Source: Paracoccaceae bacterium (GTDB lineage Bacteria > Pseudomonadota > Alphaproteobacteria > Rhodobacterales > Rhodobacteraceae). From it: a stretch of 48,011 bases of DNA. Position numbers and translations under genes: made by a program. Below the pieces are notes generated by a model. The model saw only the letters and a list, made by a program, of their open reading frames with translations, had not been told where the DNA came from and ran no database searches. Below, one piece after another: positions 26,997-34,266 of this stretch; within the stretch, counting starts at the first letter, position 1, and every line of letters begins with the position of its first letter. The stretch spans positions 1-48,011 of the forward strand of contig JAKVCO010000026.1 of assembly GCA_022448245.1 (NCBI GenBank). Direction: 5' to 3'.

Positions 26997-27563
26997 ATGA
27001 AAAACCTCGTTCTTGCCTCTGCCGTTGCAGCGCTTTCCTCAGGTGCAGCCTACGCAGATGCCGACACCTATTCCTTCGATCCAACGCACTCGGCGATCAA
27101 GTTCAGCTGGAATCATGGTGGGTTCTCGACGACCTACGGGATGTTCTTCGAAGTGGACGGCTCCATGATGCTCGACGCCGAAGACCCGTCGGCGGCTAGC
27201 GTTTCTGCATCTGTGCCGCTTAGCGCGATGCTTGTGGACCCTACATTGAAGGGCCATCTGGGCAGCGACCGCTGGTTCAATGGCCTCGACGAGAAGCTGG
27301 TCGAATTCACATCGACATCGGTTGAGCTGACAGGCGACGAGACGGCGCTGGTCACGGGCGATCTGACGATCAACGGCATGACGGCTAAGGTTGTCCTCGA
27401 CGCATCCCTGAACACCATGGGCGAAGTGCGCGGCAATCAGGTTGTGGGCTTTGATGCAACCACGACGATCCTGCGCTCCGATTTCGGCGTTGGCGCGTTT
27501 GCACCGTTCGTGAGCGACGAGATCGCCGTGGAAATCTCCATCGAAGCATCGCCCGCTTCCTAA
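26997..27563 (+). CDS. YceI-family periplasmic protein
   Basis: A 188-residue lipocalin-like YceI protein expected to hold a polyisoprenoid or quinone-like lipid in the periplasm. The signal peptide spans residues 1-19 (MKNLVLASAVAALSSGAAYA), followed by the family start DTYSFDPTHSAIKFSWNHGG and the middle VPLSAMLVDPTLKGHLGSDRWF. The start at 26997 has AAAGGAG; an earlier in-frame codon at 26940 does not fit. It faces a convergent gene that itself has a YceI domain fused to cytochrome b561, so the two probably serve the same pathway. Confidence 0.9.
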   Translation: MKNLVLASAVAALSSGAAYADADTYSFDPTHSAIKFSWNHGGFSTTYGMFFEVDGSMMLDAEDPSAASVSASVPLSAMLVDPTLKGHLGSDRWFNGLDEKLVEFTSTSVELTGDETALVTGDLTINGMTAKVVLDASLNTMGEVRGNQVVGFDATTTILRSDFGVGAFAPFVSDEIAVEISIEASPAS

Positions 27564-27583
27564 GAGATCGGCACCACTATTTC

Positions 27584-27612
27584 AGGGGCGTCCATACAGG
27601 GCGCCCCTTTTG
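27584..27612 (+). terminator. Terminator of the YceI gene
   Basis: A ten-base-pair stem with one G-T pair (AGGGGCGTCC with GGGCGCCCCT), loop ATACA and TTTT follows the stop by 20 bases and separates it from the convergent b561 gene. Confidence 0.8.
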
Positions 27613-27617
27613 TGTTG

Positions 27618-28859
27618 CTAGCCCGCGTCTTCGGCATTGGTTGCGGTCAGGTTGATCGAGACACCGACTTCAAGGCCCACCGTGTCGCTGTCTGTTGTTT
27701 CGCCAACACCGAAATCGAGGCGCTGAAGTGCAACGCCGCCTTTTGCGGTTGCGATGTCGTCGTTGATGTCGAGGTTGAATGGAAGGCTAAGCGGCACTGC
27801 TTGCTCGCGAATGGTGATCGTCCCTTCGAGGACGTAACCCTCGTCTGCGGATAGGATATCGCCTGCGACGAGTGCGGTTGGAAAGTCCGTGGCGGCAAGC
27901 ATGTCGGGGGCCAAAGCCTCGCCCGTGACGCTGCCAAGCGTAAGGGACCCGACAGACACTGTAACCTCTGCAGACCCTTTGATGTCGCCATCAGCCGCAG
28001 GATCAAAGCTGATTGCAGCCGTCCAATCGGCAAAGCTGCCGGATACTTCGGTTCCAAACTGAACGACGGTGATCTCGATCTCACCTTCAAGGACGCGCCA
28101 GTCTGAGGACACTTCCTCGAGCGCCGGAGCGTCGATCGACCCCTTGCCAACAGGCTGAAGGGCGGCGGCGGTCCCCACTGCCGCAAAGATCACGAGGGCC
28201 GCGAGGGCAGGTGCCGCGCCGCGCGCGTGGCCCGAGAACAGAGCATCTGAAAGGTTCGTTTTGCCAAACCACATCCGGCGGAGCGTTGCATCCTTGTCGA
28301 TGACATGGTGCTTCACGGCGCCCGCGATGTGCAGCAGGAGGGACGCAACCATCACGCGCTCAAAGAATTTGTGCGCGGTGGCCAAGTGCTCGGCTAGCTC
28401 GGGATCATTGGGAATGAAGGGGAGGTCTTGGCCGAAGGGCCATTTGATCGGGGCGAAGCCTTCGGTGGCTGCGTGCGTCATCCAGCCTGTCAGCGGAACC
28501 AGCACCAGGGAAATATAGAGCGCGTAGTGAACGACCTCCGCCAGGAACGTCTGCGATTTGGGCGCATCCCCGATCATGGCGGGCTTAGGCTGACTGAGGG
28601 CCCAGAGAATGCGCAGCAGCGCCGTGCAAAAGATCGTGAGCCCGATTGTCTTGTGAATTGAGTAAAGCCGGACCTTCCATTCAAGGCTGACCGGATCGCT
28701 GATGGACATGTCGTGCGCGCTAACGCCGGTGGCGATCACAGCTATGATCAGTAGGGCAGTCAACCAGTGGAACGTCTTGGTGATTGTTCCGTAGTATTGA
28801 TTGGTGTTTTTGAAGCCTTTGTTTTGCTGCGACGTGGGTGCCGAATGAAGTGTGCTCAT
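27618..28859 (-). CDS. Cytochrome b561 fused to a YceI domain
   Basis: A 413-residue membrane protein from ATG 28859. Residues 20-210 form a four-helix cytochrome b561 with candidate haem ligands in FHWLTALL, YSIHKTIGL and LLHIAGAVKHHV. A fifth hydrophobic segment (about 230-250) leads to a periplasmic YceI domain of about 160 residues (DWRVLEGEIEITVVQFG...VSGSFADW). This suggests transfer of electrons between the haem protein and a quinone-like molecule held by YceI (inference). The frame stays open far upstream to 29258, but that part overlaps the divergent fabD and reads as Arg/Pro-rich noise. Neighbour: a separate YceI gene, convergent. Confidence 0.88.
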   Translation of the reverse strand: MSTLHSAPTSQQNKGFKNTNQYYGTITKTFHWLTALLIIAVIATGVSAHDMSISDPVSLEWKVRLYSIHKTIGLTIFCTALLRILWALSQPKPAMIGDAPKSQTFLAEVVHYALYISLVLVPLTGWMTHAATEGFAPIKWPFGQDLPFIPNDPELAEHLATAHKFFERVMVASLLLHIAGAVKHHVIDKDATLRRMWFGKTNLSDALFSGHARGAAPALAALVIFAAVGTAAALQPVGKGSIDAPALEEVSSDWRVLEGEIEITVVQFGTEVSGSFADWTAAISFDPAADGDIKGSAEVTVSVGSLTLGSVTGEALAPDMLAATDFPTALVAGDILSADEGYVLEGTITIREQAVPLSLPFNLDINDDIATAKGGVALQRLDFGVGETTDSDTVGLEVGVSINLTATNAEDAG

Positions 28860-29002
28860 CGTTAAGGTGCCCTGTTTAGTCGTAATACTCTCCTTACCAT
28901 ACATAAGGTTGTCACGTAGTGAGCCACTGCTTAGCCGCGCACAGAGCCTTTGCATTCGCGCGCGGGCGCGATATCGAGCCTTAAAACACAAGGGAGCAAA
29001 GA

Positions 29003-29932
29003 ATGCGGGCATGGGTATTTCCGGGTCAAGGGGCTCAGGCGATCGGCATGGGAAAGGCGTTGGCAGAGGCCTATCCAGAAGCGCAGGCGGTCTTTGATGA
29101 GGTCGACGAGGCGCTGGGCGAGAAACTCTCATCGCTGATTTGGGAAGGTGAGCTTGAAGAGCTGACTCTGACGGCCAACGCACAGCCTGCGCTGATGGCG
29201 ACGTCTCTTGCTGCGGTTCGCGCCTTGGCTGCCGAAGGGTTCGCCGTATCGGAAGCATCGTTCGTCGCGGGCCATTCGCTTGGAGAATATTCGGCCCTTG
29301 CTGCCGCTGGTGCTTTCAGTGTGGGTGACACTGCCAAGCTGCTGCGCACCCGTGGTTTGGCCATGCAGGATGCCGTGCCGGTGGGCGTAGGCGCCATGGC
29401 GGCATTGCTCGGGCTCGACTTTGCGACCGCGCAGGAAGTGGCAGAGGAGGCCGCGCAGGGCGAAGTTTGCCAAGCCGCAAATGACAATGATCCGGGCCAA
29501 GTCGTGGTGTCCGGCCACAAAGGCGCGATTGAGCGTGCTGTCGAGATTGCGAAGTCCAAGGGCGCGAAGAGGGCAGTTCTTCTGCCAGTGAGCGCGCCTT
29601 TCCATTGCGCATTGATGCAGCCAGCTGCTGAGATCATGGCTGACGCGCTTGCGAATGTTGAGATTGCAGCGCCTGTGGTCCCTGTGGTTGCGAATGTCAG
29701 AGCTGAAGCTGTCAGCGATCCTTCCGTGATCCGTGAGCTCCTCATCGAACAGGTCACCGGCTCCGTACGTTGGCGCGAAAGCGTGGCGTGGATGTCAGGC
29801 CAAGGCGTGACTGAGATTTGGGAAGTGGGCGCAGGTAAAGCGTTGAGCGGCATGGTGCGCCGGATCAACAGAGACATCGCTTGTAAAGCAGTCAGCACGC
29901 CAGAAGACGTGGCAGGAATTAAAGGGAACTAG
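29003..29932 (+). CDS. fabD: Malonyl-CoA:ACP transacylase
   Basis: Transfers malonate from CoA to acyl carrier protein to start fatty acid elongation. A 309-residue protein with FPGQGAQ at 6-12, the nucleophile elbow GHSLGEY with S92, and the catalytic His in PFHCALM near residue 200. fabG starts two bases after its stop. It heads the cluster fabD-fabG-acpP-fabF and lies divergent from the b561 gene across a 143-base gap that should hold both promoters. Confidence 0.96.
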   Translation: MRAWVFPGQGAQAIGMGKALAEAYPEAQAVFDEVDEALGEKLSSLIWEGELEELTLTANAQPALMATSLAAVRALAAEGFAVSEASFVAGHSLGEYSALAAAGAFSVGDTAKLLRTRGLAMQDAVPVGVGAMAALLGLDFATAQEVAEEAAQGEVCQAANDNDPGQVVVSGHKGAIERAVEIAKSKGAKRAVLLPVSAPFHCALMQPAAEIMADALANVEIAAPVVPVVANVRAEAVSDPSVIRELLIEQVTGSVRWRESVAWMSGQGVTEIWEVGAGKALSGMVRRINRDIACKAVSTPEDVAGIKGN

Positions 29933-29934
29933 GA

Positions 29935-30672
29935 ATGTTTGACCTCACAGGAAAATCCGCCTTGGTCACGGGCGCCTCTGGCGGCATTGGTGGCGCGATT
30001 GCGAAGGCGCTGCATAGCTCCGGCGCGATTGTTGGTTTGTCGGGAACGCGTGTGGAGCCACTGAAAGCGCTCGCCGCTGAGCTCGGTGACCGTGCGCATG
30101 TTCTGCCCTGTAACCTGAGCGATGCTGATGCGGTCAAAGAGCTGCCAAAGGCAGCCGTTGAGGCGATGGGATCGCTCGACATTCTGGTCAACAACGCGGG
30201 CGTGACGCGCGACAACCTGTTCATGCGCATGTCTGAAGAGGAATGGGCGCAAGTGCTCGAGGTGAACCTCACGTCCACCATGCGCCTGTGCAAAGGCGTG
30301 CTGCGCGGAATGATGAAGGCGCGCCATGGGCGCATCATCAACATCAGCTCCATCGTGGGCGCGACCGGCAATCCGGGGCAGGGCAACTATGCCGCCTCCA
30401 AGGCTGGCATGGTCGGCATGTCCAAATCGCTTGCCTATGAAGTGGCAACGCGCGGGATCACCGTGAACTGCATTGCACCTGGTATGATCGAGACGGCAAT
30501 GACCGGTGCCCTCAATGACGATCAAAAGGGCGCAATCCTCGGCCAGATCCCGATGGGGCGCATGGGCTCGCCCGAGGAGATCGCGGCGGCGACTGCTTTC
30601 CTCGCAAGTGACGAGGCGGGTTACATTACGGGAACTGTGCTCCATATTAATGGTGGGATGGCGATGCTCTGA
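29935..30672 (+). CDS. fabG: 3-oxoacyl-ACP reductase
   Basis: NADPH-dependent reductase of the fatty acid elongation cycle, 245 residues, a classical short-chain dehydrogenase. The cofactor motif TGASGGIG is at 12-19, NNAG at 86-89, and the catalytic set is S138, Y152 and K156 (NYAASKAGM). It begins two bases after fabD, so it is translationally coupled. A weak hairpin without a T-run (30673-30695) follows. Confidence 0.96.
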   Translation: MFDLTGKSALVTGASGGIGGAIAKALHSSGAIVGLSGTRVEPLKALAAELGDRAHVLPCNLSDADAVKELPKAAVEAMGSLDILVNNAGVTRDNLFMRMSEEEWAQVLEVNLTSTMRLCKGVLRGMMKARHGRIINISSIVGATGNPGQGNYAASKAGMVGMSKSLAYEVATRGITVNCIAPGMIETAMTGALNDDQKGAILGQIPMGRMGSPEEIAAATAFLASDEAGYITGTVLHINGGMAML

Positions 30673-30766
30673 GCCGCATCCCGTATGGATGTGGCCTGAT
30701 GAAGGGCCGCTAAATTGGACGTGTGAGCCGCTTCGCGCAGAGGTAAAGCGGCGCTGGACAAATGAT

Positions 30767-30794
30767 TTGCCATCCTGAAAGCCTGTGCTATAGG
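30767..30794 (+). promoter_or_regulatory. Promoter of acpP
   Basis: TTGCCA (30767-30772) and TATAGG (30789-30794) are 16 bases apart, five and four matches to the sigma-70 consensus. This gives acpP its own strong promoter in the 238-base gap after fabG, with a leader of about 110 bases. Nothing else is recognised in the gap. Confidence 0.6.
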
Positions 30795-30910
30795 CGGCGC
30801 AGTTTCCGCCAGGCATGACCGACGGAGCGGCAAACCTGGCAGCGTGCGAGCGCACGCGAGATAAGAAATAACGGGGCAAGTGAGCCCCACGGACCTTAGA
30901 GGAACAGACT

Positions 30911-31144
30911 ATGAGCGACGTCGCAGCACGTGTGAAAAAGATCGTGGTAGAGCACCTTGGCGTGGACGAAGAGAAAGTGGCAGACAACGCTTCTTTCATC
31001 GATGACCTGGGCGCTGACTCCCTCGACACCGTCGAGCTCGTTATGGCCTTTGAAGAAGAGTTTGGGATCGAGATCCCTGACGATGCGGCTGAAACCATTC
31101 AGACCTTCGGCGACGCGGTGAACTTCATCAGCGAAAACGCCTGA
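30911..31144 (+). CDS. acpP: Acyl carrier protein
   Basis: A 77-residue acidic protein that carries growing acyl chains on 4'-phosphopantetheine. The attachment serine is S37 in [10 protein letters not shown], and the helix II recognition region [15 protein letters not shown] is standard. The ribosome site is AGAGGAA. It is expressed from its own promoter and ends at a strong terminator, fitting its need for high abundance relative to fabF downstream. Confidence 0.98.
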   Translation: MSDVAARVKKIVVEHLGVDEEKVADNASFIDDLGADSLDTVELVMAFEEEFGIEIPDDAAETIQTFGDAVNFISENA

Positions 31145-31166
31145 TCCTCATCGGATGCGGTTAAGG

Positions 31167-31193
31167 CGGCGCCCTCGGGCGCCGTTTTCTTTT
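31167..31193 (+). terminator. Terminator after acpP
   Basis: A seven-base-pair GC stem (CGGCGCC with GGCGCCG), four-base loop and TTTTCTTTT tract lie 23 bases after the acpP stop. Read-through probably supplies part of the fabF transcript. Confidence 0.85.
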
Positions 31194-31280
31194 GCGCTAA
31201 AGCCTGCCAAGCAGAACCGTCGTGCTTGAGGGGCGGGCGGAGCAGCGATAGAAGAAGCCAAACAAGACGGAGGCATGAGC

Positions 31281-32531
31281 ATGCGGCGCGTTGTGGTTAC
31301 GGGGCTGGGGATGGTTTCACCCTTGGCTGACGGTGTTGAAGCAACTTGGAAGCGTTTGCTGGCTGGCGAAAGCGGCGCAGGGACAATCTCGCGCTTTGAA
31401 GCAGGCCATCTTGCAACGAACTATGCGTGCGAGGTTCCCATGGACGGGGACGACGCATTCGTGCCTGACAACTACATGGCGCCGAAAGAGCGCCGCAAAG
31501 TGGATGACTTCATCCTCTACGGACTCGCCGCCGCTCAGCAAGCTGTCACCGATTCCGCTTGGGAGGCACGCAGCCCAGAGGAGCAGTTCCGCACGGGGGT
31601 CATGATCGGTTCCGGCATTGGCGGTTTGTCTTCGATCGCGGACACGGCCGTTTTGATCAAGGAACGAGGCCCGCGCCGTGTTTCTCCTTTCTTTATTCCG
31701 GGCTCTCTGATCAACCTTGTCAGCGGACAGGTTTCGATCCGCTACGGCTTTAAGGGGCCCAACCACGCTGTGGTTACCGCTTGCTCGACGGGGGCCCATG
31801 CGATTGGCGATGCCGCACGCCTCATCGCGCTTGATGATGCTGACGTTATGGTTGCCGGAGGCGCCGAGGCGGCCATCTGCGAGATCGGCATTGCAGGCTT
31901 CAATGCTTGTAAGGCGCTGAGCACGAAGCGCGCAGACGACCCGAAATCGGCATCTCGCCCCTACGACGCCGATCGCGATGGTTTCGTTATGGGTGAAGGC
32001 GCCGGTGTCGTGGTGCTCGAAGAATACGAGCACGCGAAGGCGCGTGGTGCCAAGATCTACGCCGAAGTCTGCGGTTATGGCCTGTCTGGAGACGCCTACC
32101 ACATCACCGCACCGTCTGAGGACGGCGAGGGCGGGGGGCGCTCGATGGCCGCAGCGCTGAAGCGTGCAGGCATTGAGGCCGCGCAGGTCGACTACATCAA
32201 CGCGCACGGAACCTCGACGATGGCTGACACCATCGAGCTGGGCGCCGTGGAGCGCATGGTGGGCAATGCAGCCTCAACCATGACGATGTCGTCCACCAAG
32301 TCGTCCACTGGCCACCTTTTGGGTGCAGCAGGTGCGATTGAGGCGATCTTCTCGATTCTGGCGATCCGCGACCAAGTTGCTCCGCCGACTATCAACCTGG
32401 ACAACCCTGCGGTCGAAACGGCCATCGACCTTGCGCCCAATGCCAAGCGCGAACGCAAGATCGACTACGCGCTGTCGAACTCTTTCGGGTTTGGCGGTAC
32501 GAACGCCAGCGTGATCTTCGGGAAGGTCTAA
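31281..32531 (+). CDS. fabF: 3-oxoacyl-ACP synthase II
   Basis: Condensing enzyme of fatty acid elongation, 416 residues from ATG 31281. That start sits seven bases from GGAGG, while the ATG at 31275 is only one base from it. The catalytic cysteine is C168 (TACSTGAH); the two histidines lie in INAHGTST and STGHLLGAAG, with the lysine in SSTKSSTG. The C-terminal NSFGFGGTNAS is intact. mltG starts three bases after the stop, so the pair is co-expressed. Confidence 0.96.
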   Translation: MRRVVVTGLGMVSPLADGVEATWKRLLAGESGAGTISRFEAGHLATNYACEVPMDGDDAFVPDNYMAPKERRKVDDFILYGLAAAQQAVTDSAWEARSPEEQFRTGVMIGSGIGGLSSIADTAVLIKERGPRRVSPFFIPGSLINLVSGQVSIRYGFKGPNHAVVTACSTGAHAIGDAARLIALDDADVMVAGGAEAAICEIGIAGFNACKALSTKRADDPKSASRPYDADRDGFVMGEGAGVVVLEEYEHAKARGAKIYAEVCGYGLSGDAYHITAPSEDGEGGGRSMAAALKRAGIEAAQVDYINAHGTSTMADTIELGAVERMVGNAASTMTMSSTKSSTGHLLGAAGAIEAIFSILAIRDQVAPPTINLDNPAVETAIDLAPNAKRERKIDYALSNSFGFGGTNASVIFGKV

Positions 32532-32534
32532 GCC

Positions 32535-33701
32535 ATGTGGCGCCATTTCGCGTCTAATATGCTGTCGATACTGATCGTGGGGCTTTTCCTGATCGGAGGC
32601 CTGATCATTTGGGGCCAACGTCAGTACAGCGCCGCAGGGCCTCTTGAAGCAGCCATCTGCTATCAGGTCGCGCCGGGCTCCTCCATGGGGCGGGTTGCGA
32701 CGGAGCTGACGGATGCGGGCGCGGTGTCGAACCGGGCGCTCTTTCGCATGGCGGCGGACTACACCGATCGTGCGGGCCTGCTGAAAGCCGGGTCGTTCTT
32801 GATCGAGCCGGGTTCGTCGATGGATAGCATCCTGACGCAAATCACGACTTCTGGGGCGAGCACATGTGGGACTGAAGTGGTGTATCGGGTTGGGGTAAAT
32901 AACCTCTCCGTACTGGTTCGAGAGCTGGATCCTGCAACGAGCAGCTTTGTGGAGCGTGCAGCGTTCTCACCTGCCGAGGGTGAAGCGCCCAGCGCCTATG
33001 TGACTGCCAAGGAAAACCCGGACACGCGTTTCCGGATCGCCATCGCGGAAGGCGCCACGTCGTGGCAAATCGTGACGGCTTTGCGTGATATTGACGTGCT
33101 GGCCGGTGCTGTTGCCGAGCTGCCGTCAGAGGGATCTCTGGCGCCAAATTCCTACGAAGTCCGCGCAGGCGATGATCGTGGGGAGCTGGTGGAAAAGATG
33201 CTGACGGCTCAAGAGGACGTCCTGGCACGCGCATGGGAAGACCGTGCGGAAGGGCTGCCCTATGCCGATCCCAATGAAGCGCTGATCATGGCCTCCATCA
33301 TCGAGAAGGAGACCGGCGTTGCTGACGAGCGGCGCCAGGTTGCATCCGTTTTTGTGAACCGTCTGGAGCGCGGCATGCGTCTGCAGACTGACCCAACGGT
33401 CATCTATGGGATCACCCGCGGCGAGGGCGTTTTGGGACGCGGCTTGCGCCAAAGTGAGCTTCGCCGGGAGACGCCGTGGAACACCTATGTCATCGACGGA
33501 CTGCCCCCCACGCCGATCGCAAACCCCGGCGAGGCGAGTATCCGTGCGGCTTTGAACCCGGACGATACACCCTTTATTTTCTTCGTTGCTGACGGCACCG
33601 GAGGACACGCATTCGCTGAAACGCTGGCCGAGCATAACGCCAACGTGGCGAAGTGGCGGGCTATCGAGGCGGAGCGCGCCGAAGCTGCGGCGTCTGAGTA
33701 A
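32535..33701 (+). CDS. mltG: Endolytic murein transglycosylase MltG
   Basis: A YceG/MltG-family inner-membrane enzyme that cuts nascent glycan strands. The 388 residues start with a membrane anchor (about 7-30), followed by a LysM-like region and the YceG catalytic domain. The catalytic glutamate is in LIMASIIEKETGV, and the conserved QTDPTVIYGI and TPWNTYVIDGLPPTPIANPG lie downstream. The C-terminal 25 residues are Ala/Glu-rich. The fabF-mltG link is common in alphaproteobacteria. It is the last host gene before the GTA cluster. Confidence 0.94.
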   Translation: MWRHFASNMLSILIVGLFLIGGLIIWGQRQYSAAGPLEAAICYQVAPGSSMGRVATELTDAGAVSNRALFRMAADYTDRAGLLKAGSFLIEPGSSMDSILTQITTSGASTCGTEVVYRVGVNNLSVLVRELDPATSSFVERAAFSPAEGEAPSAYVTAKENPDTRFRIAIAEGATSWQIVTALRDIDVLAGAVAELPSEGSLAPNSYEVRAGDDRGELVEKMLTAQEDVLARAWEDRAEGLPYADPNEALIMASIIEKETGVADERRQVASVFVNRLERGMRLQTDPTVIYGITRGEGVLGRGLRQSELRRETPWNTYVIDGLPPTPIANPGEASIRAALNPDDTPFIFFVADGTGGHAFAETLAEHNANVAKWRAIEAERAEAAASE

Positions 33702-33714
33702 CGCTCTGTCATTG

Positions 33715-33729
33715 TTAGGAAATTATTAA
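33715..33729. promoter_or_regulatory. Near-consensus CtrA box upstream of the GTA promoter
   Basis: TTAG-N7-TTAA, one mismatch from the CtrA consensus TTAA-N7-TTAA, lies 42 bases upstream of the -35 box. CtrA is required for GTA expression in Rhodobacter capsulatus, but there is no proof it binds here directly. Confidence 0.4.
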
Positions 33730-33731
33730 GG

Positions 33732-33745
33732 TCACCGCGCGGTGA
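33732..33745. promoter_or_regulatory. Perfect 14-base palindrome upstream of the GTA promoter
   Basis: TCACCGCGCGGTGA is a perfect palindrome centred about 33 bases upstream of the -35 box, a typical place for an activator dimer. A GTA activator such as GafA is a possible ligand (inference). It could also be a hairpin in the end of the mltG transcript, but no T-run follows. Confidence 0.45.
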
Positions 33746-33770
33746 TCGGAATCTTTGGTCGGGAGAAATC

Positions 33771-33799
33771 TTGACTCAGCGCACGCCCTAAAGTACAAG
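33771..33799 (+). promoter_or_regulatory. Promoter ahead of the GTA cluster
   Basis: TTGACT (33771-33776) and TACAAG (33794-33799) are spaced by exactly 17 bases, five and four matches to consensus. A start near 33806 is predicted. It is the only good promoter between mltG and g1, and the transcript runs at once into an intrinsic terminator. Confidence 0.55.
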
Positions 33800-33823
33800 A
33801 CATGCAAGCTGGATGAAGTGGGC

Positions 33824-33860
33824 AAGTGGTCCGGGGGGTGCCCCCCGAGGCCACTTTTTT
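33824..33860 (+). terminator. Intrinsic terminator in the GTA leader
   Basis: AAGTGG pairs with CCACTT, and an inner run of G pairs with a run of C (GGGGG with CCCCC around GTGC), with one bulged A; six T follow. The hairpin ends about 55 bases after the predicted GTA start site and 46 bases before g1. It can end mltG read-through, but transcription from the promoter at 33771 must also pass it. Confidence 0.85.
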
Positions 33861-33906
33861 ATGCCGACGTGCTTCCCTTGCGACCTTTCCACAAGGAGGT
33901 GCCGCC

Positions 33907-34266
33907 ATGGCGAAGAACGACCCTCCCATGCAGGAGGGACGGGTATTGGCGCGTCAGGCCCATTTGGGTGTGATGCTCAACCGCTCGATCGACGAGATCG
34001 AGAGAGTGATTGCTGACATTGAGAAAGGCGACTTCTCGGAGGCCTCCGACTTGCCCCGCTTCAAGCGGGACATGGTGTCGGCGGCCAAGCAGCTTCGAGA
34101 AGCGGAGATCGAACTTGACGCACAACGACACAGAGAAAAAGGCCGCGTCCCCGGGGCGGATGCACCAATCGACTTCAACGCAGCACGCGCTGCCATTGGG
34201 CGCCGCTTGGATCGCCTCCGTCGAACCGAAAGTGCAGAAGAAGCTCCTGAAGGGGATGAAGGATGA
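33907..34266 (+). CDS. g1: GTA g1: small terminase-like DNA-packaging protein
   Basis: A 119-residue, mostly helical and highly charged protein at the head of the GTA cluster, in the place of RcGTA g1, the small terminase subunit. The segment RQAHLGVMLNRSIDEIERVI and a coiled-coil-like middle (KRDMVSAAKQLREAEIELDAQ) are consistent with an oligomer-forming TerS that lost specific DNA recognition in GTAs, which package random DNA. The start at 33907 has a full AAGGAGGTG ribosome site. It overlaps g2 by about 100 bases. Confidence 0.8.
   Translation: MAKNDPPMQEGRVLARQAHLGVMLNRSIDEIERVIADIEKGDFSEASDLPRFKRDMVSAAKQLREAEIELDAQRHREKGRVPGADAPIDFNAARAAIGRRLDRLRRTESAEEAPEGDEG

Noticed and set aside
28860..29258. 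N-terminal extension of the b561-YceI frame
   Set aside because: Arg/Pro-rich, overlaps fabD on the other strand, and the ATG at 28859 fits the usual b561 start.
30673..30695. Terminator after fabG
   Set aside because: A stem with one G-T pair is present, but no T-run follows and the loop region is weak; it is noted only as a hairpin.
29929..31098. Minus-strand open frame across fabG and acpP (389 codons)
   Set aside because: Covers two certain genes in antisense and shows no domain or ribosome site.
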